Origin: Pantoea sp. At-9b
GTDB taxonomy: Bacteria; Pseudomonadota; Gammaproteobacteria; Enterobacterales; Enterobacteriaceae
DNA: 64,000 nt
Reading direction: 5' to 3'
NCBI RefSeq assembly: GCF_000175935.2
Contig: NC_014839.1
Span: forward strand, 186,001 to 250,000
Part shown: positions 9,570-17,639 of the stretch, in pieces
Layout of the letters: the number at the start of each line of letters is the position of its first letter
Position numbering within the stretch: the stretch's first letter is position 1
The notes under the pieces: generated by a model
Database searches by the model: none
What the model was told of the DNA's origin: nothing
The model's input: the letters and a program-made list of their open reading frames with translations, nothing else
Position numbers and translations under genes: made by a program

Positions 9570-10531
9570 GGTACGATCACCGTTTTTAACCACGGGCTGC
9601 GTCCGGCAATCAAATGTGGATAGATGTCCGGCACGTCATCAAGACAGATGGCAGGCGCGACCAGCGTCGCCAGTTTATCCGCCAACTGTGGCAGCAGGGC
9701 CAGCGCCTGGCGTTGTTCATCACGGAACACGCTGCACCCCACCAGGATGATTTCTCTCTCCACCAGGCGGTTCATATCAAAATCAGCGGAATGATGGAAT
9801 AGTCCCACTAGAGCAATCCGTCCTCCGCTGCTGATGTCTTCCACCAGCTGACTCAGTACCGCATTGATACCGGTCGCCTCCACGGCAAAATCAAACGGAC
9901 CAGCGTGCTGCAATGGCATCAGGTTCGCCAGCCGCTGGTAACGTTCCACATTCGGCTCAACCAGTTGTACCTCGCATTGCGCCACCTCGTGGAGCAGCAA
10001 CGCCACCAGCCCGCCGATGGTGCCACCACCGGCCACTCGCACCCGCGCCCCTGGCGGAAGCTGCAATTGATTAACCACCCGCAACGCGACGCCGAGCGGT
10101 TCGCTGAGTACCGCAATCTGTGGTGGCAAATCATCCGCCACCCGCATTAAACCCCGCGCAGGGAGCAGAGTCTGCTCGGCGAAGCCGCCGTCACACACCT
10201 CGCCGACAAAACCCAGTTTCTCGCACAGGTTGTAATGTTGCCGGGCACAGGCCGGACACGTGCCACACCAGACGCGCGAATCGGCCACCACCCGGTCACC
10301 GGGACGAAAGTCGCTGACGTCCGGGGCGCAGGCGATCACCTCGCCCATCAGCTCGTGCCCCGGCGTGACCGGCAGATGGGCAAACCATTTGCCGGTACGA
10401 TAGTTATGCAGGTCGGAGCCACAAATCCCCGCCGCCAGCACCCGAAGATGCACCTGCCCCGGTACCAGCACCGGCACGGGAAGGTCTGCCACGCTCAACT
10501 GCTCAATACCTGATAACCGCACTGCTTTCAT
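9566..10531 (-). CDS. Zinc-dependent alcohol dehydrogenase (MDR family)
   Basis: 321 residues of the threonine/sorbitol dehydrogenase type. Catalytic zinc ligands C37 (in GICGSD), H59-E60 (in PGHE) and E144 are present, as are the four structural-zinc cysteines C89, C92, C95 and C103. A Rossmann glycine motif (GGGTIGG) follows near 168. It should oxidise a secondary alcohol with NAD(P). At 321 residues it is slightly shorter than usual relatives (340-350), with a compact cofactor domain. A GGAGG site precedes the ATG. It lies 9 nt after the kinase gene and overlaps the SDR gene by 4 nt, so translation is probably coupled. Confidence 0.87.
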   Translation of the reverse strand: MKAVRLSGIEQLSVADLPVPVLVPGQVHLRVLAAGICGSDLHNYRTGKWFAHLPVTPGHELMGEVIACAPDVSDFRPGDRVVADSRVWCGTCPACARQHYNLCEKLGFVGEVCDGGFAEQTLLPARGLMRVADDLPPQIAVLSEPLGVALRVVNQLQLPPGARVRVAGGGTIGGLVALLLHEVAQCEVQLVEPNVERYQRLANLMPLQHAGPFDFAVEATGINAVLSQLVEDISSGGRIALVGLFHHSADFDMNRLVEREIILVGCSVFRDEQRQALALLPQLADKLATLVAPAICLDDVPDIYPHLIAGRSPWLKTVIVP

Positions 10532-10540
10532 GCCGCCTCC

Positions 10541-11827
10541 TTACACCAGTTGGTTGATCCAGCGGTTGAAATCATCATCCCCTTCACTCCCCAGCATCAC
10601 CGCCAGCGCCAGTCCCAGCGAGGAGGTTAACGGTGTATGACCGCTACCGCCGCCCGCGCGCAGATCCAGCACCAGCGTTGGGCAACAGAACATCGCCAGG
10701 CGCACTACCCGCTGCCAGTTGCCCGGTAGCCAGCCTTTTTCGCGTAATGCCGCCAGCAGCGGTCGCCAGTAATTCTCCCCTTTGCTGGCGAGAAACGCGG
10801 CCCGCAACGGTGTCAGTTGCCAGTCGTGGGTGACATGAAAGGTATCGCCACGTCGCTCCACCGTTGCGTGGTAACGACTGTCAGCCTGCGCCGGTTCATA
10901 TAACCACAGCGGATGGGCGAAGATGTTATGGAAGGTGGCTTTCACTTCAGCCAACAGCGCCGGTATGCTGCTGCCCGCAAAAGCAGGGTCGAAGCTGACC
11001 AGTTCCGGTTGCGTCCCCTGCGTGTCGTACCACACGTTGGCGTTGTGCGCATCGCCATGCGCCACTACCACGCCATGCTGCGCCAGGGCTGCCGGAGCCA
11101 GCAATTGCCCGGCTTCGAGAAACAGCTGGCGCAGGCTGTGACCGTAGCGCACACCGTTGACCTCCCACTGCAACTGACTTAGGGTTTGCCATGACAGAGT
11201 TTCACCCGCCAGGGTAAATTCTTTATCGACATAAAATCGCTGAACGCGCCCGCCCAGCCCGGCCGGGGCATCCGGTGAAATCAGACGGTGCCAGAACAAT
11301 TGGTGGATCGGTTCCGCTACCACCTCATCAACGCTGCCACGTTGCAGCGTGGGCAAGGTTTTGAGCAGAATATCGCGGTCAGCACGCTGCTGGGCATCAA
11401 TCACCGCAGCTTGCAACGCGGGTTCTTCCCCCGCTTCAATCGTGCGGCAAACATCCGCCAGTCGCCGATCGTCGCGCCGGGTGTAAAGCAAAATCTGCCG
11501 TCCCGGCTCGCCACAGGCATAGCAAGGCACATCTACCGCGAAACCATGCTCGCGCAACAGCTCGGCACGGTAGTACTCTTCAATGGTGTGTTCTTCGCTC
11601 TCTTCGTGGTGATATTTGAAAAACAGACGGCGGCTGCCGTCGAGCGTGACCAGACCGTTCAGCGAGTTCAGGCTGTATTGATCACGATTGATCGCCACAT
11701 CACTGGCGACTGCACCGGTCACTTCACTGATCAACTGGGTGAGTTTGCCTTGCGCGCCCTGCCAGTCACCCGCGCGCGCCAGAGTACGCGCCTGCGCCGC
11801 CAGCGGTTGCCGTGATTCAGCCGTCAT
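10541..11827 (-). CDS. APH/choline-kinase-fold phosphotransferase of unknown substrate
   Basis: 428 residues with a protein-kinase-like small-molecule kinase core. K71 (in FFKYHHE) is a candidate ATP-binding lysine. The catalytic loop reads HGDAHNAN (257-264), as in aminoglycoside/choline/homoserine kinases. SFDPA (278-282) stands where the metal-binding aspartate (D280) normally lies. The surrounding genes are catabolic, so phosphorylation of an imported or oxidised hydroxy-compound is more likely than drug resistance; this is inference from context. The start codon overlaps the end of the HisD-like gene by 11 nt, and GAGAAAAGG inside that gene serves as ribosome binding site. I do not recognise a named family for the full length. 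Confidence 0.72.
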   Translation of the reverse strand: MTAESRQPLAAQARTLARAGDWQGAQGKLTQLISEVTGAVASDVAINRDQYSLNSLNGLVTLDGSRRLFFKYHHEESEEHTIEEYYRAELLREHGFAVDVPCYACGEPGRQILLYTRRDDRRLADVCRTIEAGEEPALQAAVIDAQQRADRDILLKTLPTLQRGSVDEVVAEPIHQLFWHRLISPDAPAGLGGRVQRFYVDKEFTLAGETLSWQTLSQLQWEVNGVRYGHSLRQLFLEAGQLLAPAALAQHGVVVAHGDAHNANVWYDTQGTQPELVSFDPAFAGSSIPALLAEVKATFHNIFAHPLWLYEPAQADSRYHATVERRGDTFHVTHDWQLTPLRAAFLASKGENYWRPLLAALREKGWLPGNWQRVVRLAMFCCPTLVLDLRAGGGSGHTPLTSSLGLALAVMLGSEGDDDFNRWINQLV

Positions 11828-13145
11828 CCTTTTCTCCCATCAGCGTTTTACGCAGATCGGACACCGCCAGCGCGTGGCCGGGGAAACCTTCATACAGCGC
11901 GAAGCGATGGGCTTTGGTTGCCAGCGCATCGTAGCCCGCCGAGGTAACATATCCTACCGAGACGCGTTTCATATAGTCAAACACCGACAGCGGTCCGGCG
12001 GTTTTAGCCGCGCCGTTGGTAGGTAACACCGCGTTCGGGCCGAGCACAAAGTTACCGAGGGTAATCGGGGTATGCTGCCCGAGCAGGATTTCCCCGGCGT
12101 TACGAATCTGCGTCATCACCGCCATCGGTTCACGTGCCAGAATTTCCAGATGCTCTGGCGCGTACTGATTCACAAACTCAACCGCCGTGGCAAAGTCTTT
12201 GGTCAGCACCACCCCGCCGTGGGTGCCGCATAGCACCGCCTGGGAAAATTCCGCGCGCTTCTCAGTCTGCTGCACCCAGTAGCCCGGCAGCGCGGCAATC
12301 GCCTGCTCCGCTACGCGACGGCTGGAGGTCACCAGATATGCCGAAGAATCCGGGCCATGTTCGGATTCAATCAATAGATCCAATGCTGCCAGTGCGCCGT
12401 CAACGCTGTCATCCGCCAGAATGATGCTTTCACTCGGACCCGCAGGCACACCCGGATCAATCAGGTGTGTCAACTGACGTTTTGCTGCCACCACCCACGG
12501 GCTGCCGGGACCGACAATTTTCAGGCATTTCGGGACGCTGGCGGTGCCGTATGCCACCGCCGCCACACCCTGTGCGCCGCCACATTTATAGATCTCGGTG
12601 ATACCGACTAACTTAGCGGCGACCAGCGTGGCATCATCCACCTTGCCATCCGGTCCCGGCGGCGTGATGACGATCGGACGGGGGACGCCCGCCACCACCG
12701 CCGGAATGGTGGTCATGATCAGCACGCTGGGGAATGAACCTTTCCCCCGTGGCACGTAGCACGCGACCGCATCGATGGGAACGTGACGATCGCCAGCGAA
12801 CACGCCAGGCTGCATCTCCTTCAGCCACATCTCTTCCGGTTTTTGCGCTTCGTGAAACTTACGCACGTTCTCCACCGAAAAACGAATCGACTCGATGACT
12901 TCCGGGTCCATGCGGGCAAAGGCGGCATCAAACTCCTCGGGTTCAGCGCGAATCGAAAAATGTTCCGGTTGCACACCATCGAATTCGCGGGCGAAGCGGA
13001 TCAGTGCCGCGTCCCCTCCGCTTTTAACCGCCTCAATAATCGGCGTGACGCGCGCAGCAAAGAAAGAGAGATCGGACTCGGTACGTTGAAACAGGGCTTC
13101 CGGCAGCGTGTCGGCCTGGGTTAAATCATGAAAGGTTACGGACAT
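11817..13145 (-). CDS. Histidinol-dehydrogenase-family enzyme, HpsN-like
   Basis: 442 residues, the full length of the HisD family, which oxidises a primary alcohol to a carboxylate in two NAD-dependent steps. The catalytic pair is kept: E331-H332 in YAPEHLEI, matching E326/H327 of E. coli HisD. The zinc ligands H263 (in SEHGPDSS) and H424 (in GHALAV) also remain. Other HisD positions differ: Q259 is E260, D360 is N365, and H367, which contacts histidinol, is A372. The histidinol role is therefore unlikely. Such divergence is known for sulfopropanediol 3-dehydrogenase (HpsN). Next to a sulfonate-type importer, oxidation of a sulfonated or similar diol is the best guess. No desulfonating enzyme was seen in the window. 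Confidence 0.8.
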   Translation of the reverse strand: MSVTFHDLTQADTLPEALFQRTESDLSFFAARVTPIIEAVKSGGDAALIRFAREFDGVQPEHFSIRAEPEEFDAAFARMDPEVIESIRFSVENVRKFHEAQKPEEMWLKEMQPGVFAGDRHVPIDAVACYVPRGKGSFPSVLIMTTIPAVVAGVPRPIVITPPGPDGKVDDATLVAAKLVGITEIYKCGGAQGVAAVAYGTASVPKCLKIVGPGSPWVVAAKRQLTHLIDPGVPAGPSESIILADDSVDGALAALDLLIESEHGPDSSAYLVTSSRRVAEQAIAALPGYWVQQTEKRAEFSQAVLCGTHGGVVLTKDFATAVEFVNQYAPEHLEILAREPMAVMTQIRNAGEILLGQHTPITLGNFVLGPNAVLPTNGAAKTAGPLSVFDYMKRVSVGYVTSAGYDALATKAHRFALYEGFPGHALAVSDLRKTLMGEKDDG

Positions 13146-13160
13146 CGTGGTTTCCTTTAA

Positions 13161-13922
13161 TCAGTGGGTCGCGAGGGGCTGGCGAATGCGTGACAACACC
13201 CGGTGCTGCAGGTCAATGAACTCGGAATCGCGGCTCATTTCTTCGTGTCGTGGTCGGGGAAGATTCACCGGGAAGGTGCTGTCAATGACGCCCTGTCCCA
13301 TCACCACGATGCGGTCAGAAAGCCACACCGCTTCTTCAATGTCGTGGGTGACAAACATCACCGTCAGACGATGTTTTTCCCAGATTTCAATCAGCAACTG
13401 CTGCATCTGATGTCGGGTCATGGCATCCAGCGCCCCAAAGGGTTCGTCCATCAGCAGAATTTTCGGCCGATACGACAGTGCACGCGCAATCGCTACGCGC
13501 TGCTTCATACCACCGGAAAGTTCACCCGGCCAACGGTCCCCGGCATTGTCCAGCCTGACCAGTTCGAGATGTTGTTGCGCGATGTCGCGGCACTGCTTCG
13601 CGGGGGTGCCCGCCGCTTTCAGCGCGAATTCAATGTTTTGCCGCGCGGTTAACCACGGCAGCAAAGTGTAGGATTGAAACACCACGCCGCGATCCAGCCC
13701 CGGTCCGGTGATGGATCGCCCATCCACCAGCACGTCACCGCCTTCAAATTCCTCTAACCCGGCGGCAATTGACAGCAAGGTGCTTTTGCCGCAGCCGGAT
13801 GCCCCGACAATCGACACAAACTCGTTTTCATGCAGGGTTAAATCAATACCGTGCAGCACCCGGCGTTGGGTTTTGCCCAGTGGGAAGCTTTTTTCCAGTT
13901 TTGACAAAGTCAGCGTGGCCAT
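13161..13922 (-). CDS. ABC importer ATPase, SsuB/TauB type
   Basis: 253 residues. Walker A is GASGCGKST, the signature is LSGGMKQR, Walker B is ILLMDEPFGALD and the switch histidine is in VTHDIEEA. This arrangement, including the D-loop A-L-D, is that of nitrate/sulfonate/taurine ATPases. It powers the permease encoded immediately before it; its ATG overlaps the permease stop by one base (TGATG). Fifteen bases separate it from the HisD-like gene, so importer and enzymes are one transcript. Confidence 0.88.
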   Translation of the reverse strand: MATLTLSKLEKSFPLGKTQRRVLHGIDLTLHENEFVSIVGASGCGKSTLLSIAAGLEEFEGGDVLVDGRSITGPGLDRGVVFQSYTLLPWLTARQNIEFALKAAGTPAKQCRDIAQQHLELVRLDNAGDRWPGELSGGMKQRVAIARALSYRPKILLMDEPFGALDAMTRHQMQQLLIEIWEKHRLTVMFVTHDIEEAVWLSDRIVVMGQGVIDSTFPVNLPRPRHEEMSRDSEFIDLQHRVLSRIRQPLATH

Positions 13923-14767
13923 CAGGAGCGCCTCCGGTTATAGCGGAACAACACGCGTTCAGCCGCGCGCATCAGTTGGTCGGTAATTAGCCCTAACAAT
14001 CCCAGCAACAGGATGTAGCCGATAATGGTGTCAGTCTGGAAATAGCGCTGGGACACCACGATGCGATAGCCGAGGCCGGAGGTGGAGGCCACCAGCTCGG
14101 CCAGCACCAGCCAGGTCCACGCCCAGCCGAGGCTGATACGTAATGCATCCCATATGGCAGGCAGCGCGGCGGGTAACACGATACGCAGCAGGATTTTGCG
14201 ATCGGGCATGCCGAGGGTGCGTCCCAGACCGATAAAATCCACCGGCACGCGTTTCACGGCATCCATCATCATCAACACCTGCTGGAAAAAGGTGCCGATC
14301 CAGATCACTAAAAATTTCTGCACATCGTCGGTGCCGGTCCACAGAATGGTCAGCGGCACAAACGCCACCACCGGCATATAGCGGATAAAATCGACAAGAG
14401 GTTCAAAAATCGCTTTGAACAGGCCATAACACCCGGCCATCACCCCGATCACAATCGACATCAGCGAGGAGATAACAAAAGCAATCGCGATACGGTACAG
14501 GCTGCTTTGCACATCGCTCCACAGCGTGCCGTCAGCGGCCAGGCGCACCATACGTAGCCAGACCTGATCGAGACCTGGTAGGAAAATCGCCGGGATCGAT
14601 CCGTTCCGGGTCGCAAGCCACCAGCTGAGCAGCAACACCGCAAACACCATGATGGCAATGCTGAGAAACTGCCCCCGCGAGGGGGCACGGCCAATGGTGA
14701 GTAGCGACCAGCGACGTCGACGCGGACGAGATGGCCGGTTGACGGCATCCAGTTTTAAAGAACTCAT
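13922..14767 (-). CDS. ABC importer permease, SsuC/TauC type
   Basis: 281 residues with about six membrane helices, beginning after a charged N-terminal region of roughly 35 residues. The EAA-type loop that contacts the ATPase is in the GLGRTLGMPDRKILLRIVLPAALP stretch, the pattern of the sulfonate/nitrate/taurine permease family. It forms a homodimer in the inner membrane and works with the flanking ATPase and binding protein. Confidence 0.87.
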   Translation of the reverse strand: MSSLKLDAVNRPSRPRRRRWSLLTIGRAPSRGQFLSIAIMVFAVLLLSWWLATRNGSIPAIFLPGLDQVWLRMVRLAADGTLWSDVQSSLYRIAIAFVISSLMSIVIGVMAGCYGLFKAIFEPLVDFIRYMPVVAFVPLTILWTGTDDVQKFLVIWIGTFFQQVLMMMDAVKRVPVDFIGLGRTLGMPDRKILLRIVLPAALPAIWDALRISLGWAWTWLVLAELVASTSGLGYRIVVSQRYFQTDTIIGYILLLGLLGLITDQLMRAAERVLFRYNRRRS

Positions 14768-14784
14768 TACGCCTCCGGGGAGGA

Positions 14785-15786
14785 TTACTGTGCGTTAACG
14801 AAGCTGGCGTCAATCACCTGCGCAGGTGTTACCGGTTGGGTAATAATCCCGGCTTCGGTGGCGGCTTTCAGGACATGCGGGAAGGTGGTGGTGCTGTATT
14901 CGCCGCCCAGTGCCGCTTTATTCTCCGCCAGGGTGTAATATTTCACGCCATCAAACGCGGTGTTGAGATCTTCAACGCTGGCCCCCACCGCTTTGGCGAT
15001 GATGGCGCGATCGGCAGGCGTGTTGGCCTGATAATGCGCAACTGCAGCATCCCAGGTTTTAATCAGGGCAGCAATCTGACCCGGTTTGTTTTTGATCACA
15101 TCGTCACGTACCACCAGTACGTCACTGATCAAGCCCGGATCGGATGCACCGCTGTAGAGCATCTTCAGGCTGGGATCACCCTTCATCGCCACCGAAAGAT
15201 AAGGTTCATAGGTCACTGCCACCGGTACACGTTTGGCGATCAACGCGCTACCGGCAGATGAAGCGGGCATCGGCACCGGTTTGATATCGCTGTATTTCAG
15301 GCCCGCCTTAGCCAGTGCGCTACGCAACAGAATGTCGCTGGTGGTTCCTTCTTCATAGGCTACCTGCTTGCCTTTCAGGTCTTTTAACGAGGTCACATCT
15401 TTGGAAACCAGCATGGCATCGGCGGTCTGGCTGCGATCCAGCAACAGGACCACTTTGACCGGCAGTCCGGCGGAGATCATGCCCATGGCGGTGTGGGTAG
15501 CAATGTTGGCGGCATCAATCTGACCACTCGCCAGCGCGGCATTAATATCCTTATCTTCCGCGAAGTTGATAACTTCAACGTTGTCGAGTCCCTGCTGCTT
15601 ATACAGGTTGTGTGCTGTGGCAACATGCCACTGACCGTATCCCAACCAAGGTTCAACCCCCATCTTTAACGTGCCCGCTTCCGGCGCTGGTGCTGGTGCT
15701 GGTGCTGCCAGGCTGCTGGCAGACGCGATCAAACCAAAACAACAGGCCGCCGCAAGGGTCGTTTTCAACGTACGCAGAGATAGCAT
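14785..15786 (-). CDS. ABC importer solute-binding protein, SsuA/TauA/NMT1-like
   Basis: 333 residues. The ATG at 15786 has an AGGAAA ribosome binding site and gives a proper signal peptide (MLSLRTLKTTLAAACC... ending near SLAAP); an upstream in-frame ATG has neither. A short alternating Pro-Ala stretch, coded by a GGTGCT repeat, follows the signal peptide as a flexible linker. The mature part matches periplasmic nitrate/sulfonate/taurine/thiamine-precursor binding proteins (GVEPWLGYG, DINAALASGQIDAA, LKDLKGKQVAYEEGTTSDILL). The exact ligand cannot be deduced; sulfonate is the leading idea because of the HpsN-like neighbour. First gene of the operon. Confidence 0.85.
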   Translation of the reverse strand: MLSLRTLKTTLAAACCFGLIASASSLAAPAPAPAPEAGTLKMGVEPWLGYGQWHVATAHNLYKQQGLDNVEVINFAEDKDINAALASGQIDAANIATHTAMGMISAGLPVKVVLLLDRSQTADAMLVSKDVTSLKDLKGKQVAYEEGTTSDILLRSALAKAGLKYSDIKPVPMPASSAGSALIAKRVPVAVTYEPYLSVAMKGDPSLKMLYSGASDPGLISDVLVVRDDVIKNKPGQIAALIKTWDAAVAHYQANTPADRAIIAKAVGASVEDLNTAFDGVKYYTLAENKAALGGEYSTTTFPHVLKAATEAGIITQPVTPAQVIDASFVNAQ

Positions 15787-15848
15787 GCTGATTTCCTTCT
15801 GGTAAAAGTTAAGAGTGATTGTTGTCAGAGCATGTATATACAACTGCA

Positions 15849-15864
15849 AGCAAATTAAGTGCCA
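15849..15864 (-). promoter_or_regulatory. Sigma-54 (RpoN) promoter of the sulfonate-type operon
   Basis: On the minus strand TGGCAC, five bases, then TTGCT matches the -24/-12 consensus TGGCAC-N5-TTGC[AT] exactly. The predicted start is near 15838, about 50 nt before the first start codon of the operon. A candidate enhancer with imperfect dyad TGCACG-N5-TGCGCA lies upstream at 15903-15919 and looks like an NtrC-type site. This predicts control by nitrogen status or a dedicated enhancer-binding activator; none is encoded nearby. Confidence 0.6.
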
Positions 15865-15919
15865 GGATTACAGCCCGCTACAGCAGGACCATTGCGAGAT
15901 GTTGCACGAAAGTTGCGCA

Positions 15920-16625
15920 CCAGCGAAGAGCATTGCACAGTTTTCAGTCAGAACAAATGGATTCGATAGCAATGCTAGTGATAGCGCCGTAATTCCGTCA
16001 TACGTGGGGGGAATTTTTGTATTGCAGTGTAGATAGGGGATAAATCAAAAATCTCAGAAGAAATCTAAAAAGTCAGTTTTATAAAAAAATCAACGAACTG
16101 ATTTTAAAATAAAAAATTGACTTTATTTTGTGTTTCTACGCTTACCCATTACTTTTTCGCAGAAATAATGTTCAGGAGACAAAAAACATGTTCTCGCGGT
16201 GGGCGCTTAAGACTTTCTGTCTTAAGTATGCTGTTGCTGACGGCGGAAACGAAAGAGCCTCAGGAGATCATCCATCGACCTGAGGCTGCACTTATGTCTA
16301 GACAAGATAAAAGGTAGCTTCCCGCATGCCGCAAGGCAAGGAGGTTCAGGGAAAAAATGACGAAGAAAGTCTTCATCATTGTGGCCCGGGTCATTCTGGT
16401 CATGCCGAAAAATCTCTATAAGGTTCGATTTCGAACCGGAGTAGTGGAGGTCGCTTGTTGAATGGTGTTTAGCGCTTTGAAACCCGATGTCACCTCGACG
16501 GGATTTACCCCCCGTTTCCCTGTGGTCAGTCAGGCACTCAGACCTCCTTCTCTTAATGTCGCATTTCGCACACACGGCTGCTCAATTCATCGCCTAGCTA
16601 TGGTATGCAACTGACCTGACAGCAT
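15920..16625. other. Long intergenic region with two dyad structures
   Basis: No supportable gene in about 700 bases. A perfect 8-bp inverted repeat CTTAAGAC-N5-GTCTTAAG lies at 16206-16226. An 8-bp stem GCCTCAGG/CCTGAGGC (16257-16286) with a T-rich minus-strand tail could end transcription coming from the regulator gene. AT-rich DNA around 16040-16130 may be a promoter-like element. Confidence 0.4.
16245..16286 (-). terminator. Possible terminator downstream of the GntR regulator
   Basis: An 8-bp GC-rich stem with a 14-nt loop, followed on the minus strand by TCTTTCGTTT. The loop is long and the T tract interrupted, so function is uncertain. Confidence 0.4.
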
Positions 16626-17360
16626 TTACCCATAAACACTTAATGATGCGAGGATACGGGTAAAGTAATCATCCGCCCGCTTCTGGGCCAGCTTGCCATC
16701 CCGTGCTTCCAGAGCCTCGACCAGGGGGGTCAATTCACGCAATGTCTGTTCGCGCACGATGTCACTCACCGCAGAGTGCAACGAATGCTGCCCGTCATAC
16801 TGTACCGCGCGGCGGTCAGCGATGACGTTATCGAAGATCTGAATCAGGAAGCGATTGCGGGTGGCGGCAAACATCGCCTGATGCACCGCATAGATATGCT
16901 CTTTGTACTGCAACCATTCCTGTGCTTCACGAATACCCTGCAAATGGTGGCGCATTTTGGCGAAGTCGTCTTCGGTGGCTCGTACCGTCACCAGCGTCAT
17001 CATCATCGGTTCGAACAACAGGCGACCTTCAAGGATTTCGCTGTAGGTCGGCACCTCTTTGTGCCACGCCGCCACGGGTCGGTCGGTGTCACTCAACTGC
17101 TGATTCAGATTCTCCGACAGATACGAACCGCTTCCCACCTTGCGCGTGACTAATCCCTGCGTCGACATCATCGCCAGCACATTACGGATGGTGCTACGCG
17201 ACGTTGCAAAGCGACGTGCCAGTTCACGCTCGTTAGGCAATTTATCTCCCGCTTTTAAGTCACCCTCACGGATGGCCTCCATAATCGAGCGATAGACGCT
17301 CACTGCGGCGGTTTTATCATGCCCGACAATACGTTGGGAGATGTCATCAGTGCTGTTCAT
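16626..17360 (-). CDS. GntR/FadR-family transcriptional regulator
   Basis: 244 residues. An N-terminal winged helix (DKLPNERELARRFATSRSTIRNVLAMMSTQGLVTRKVGSGSYL, about 41-85) is followed by an all-helical FCD ligand-binding domain. FadR-subfamily members usually respond to the substrate of the adjacent catabolic operon. It is divergent from the RidA-transporter-deacylase-dehydratase operon, and a strong dyad with TTGGTC/GACCAA arms lies between them, so it probably represses that operon and itself. The ligand may be the imported compound or a metal-bound carboxylate product; that is inference. Confidence 0.85.
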   Translation of the reverse strand: MNSTDDISQRIVGHDKTAAVSVYRSIMEAIREGDLKAGDKLPNERELARRFATSRSTIRNVLAMMSTQGLVTRKVGSGSYLSENLNQQLSDTDRPVAAWHKEVPTYSEILEGRLLFEPMMMTLVTVRATEDDFAKMRHHLQGIREAQEWLQYKEHIYAVHQAMFAATRNRFLIQIFDNVIADRRAVQYDGQHSLHSAVSDIVREQTLRELTPLVEALEARDGKLAQKRADDYFTRILASLSVYG

Positions 17361-17395
17361 CCGCGACTCCTGGAAAATATCTGCAAATGGCTAAC

Positions 17396-17412
17396 CAATT
17401 TGGTCAACTGGC
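17396..17412. promoter_or_regulatory. Second TTGGTC-type half-operator by the regulator start
   Basis: The stretch CCAATTTGGTCAACTGG just upstream of the regulator gene repeats the TTGGTC core of the larger dyad at 17563-17593. It is placed for autorepression. Confidence 0.45.
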
Positions 17413-17562
17413 GGCGATTATAGCCTGAGTTCGCGGTCACGGCGAGTGGCGATTAATCCGTTTAACACGCTAATTTCCTTGTCAGATCCTTTGCTTATCC
17501 CCTTCTTCCGCTGATTTTGCGTTTTAACGTGAGCCCTCTCACAACCCGGTCATACAACTTGC

Positions 17563-17593
17563 TTATTGGTCGACCATTATGGTTGACCAATAA
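17563..17593. promoter_or_regulatory. Operator dyad for the GntR regulator
   Basis: A 31-bp near-perfect palindrome built of ATTGGTCGACCAT and ATGGTTGACCAAT arms (one base breaks the symmetry). It lies about 50 nt before the RidA-family start codon. FadR-subfamily sites are typically TGGTN(1-3)ACCA dyads, and this one contains nested copies. It is the best candidate operator for the divergent regulator. Confidence 0.65.
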
Positions 17594-17639
17594 AAACCAG
17601 CGTGGTCATAATGCCGAAAAACTCCCTGTAGGGCAAAAA

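Noticed and set aside
10541..11827. Aminoglycoside resistance gene
   Set aside because: The kinase fold matches, but the gene is embedded and coupled in a catabolic operon.
16258..16402. Short hydrophobic peptide on the minus strand (MMKTFFVIFSLNLLAL...)
   Set aside because: Looks like a type I toxin or leader peptide, but has no ribosome binding site and no antisense RNA promoter was found.
16222..16575. Minus-strand open frame of 117 codons
   Set aside because: No domain; it crosses a likely terminator and the composition is poor.
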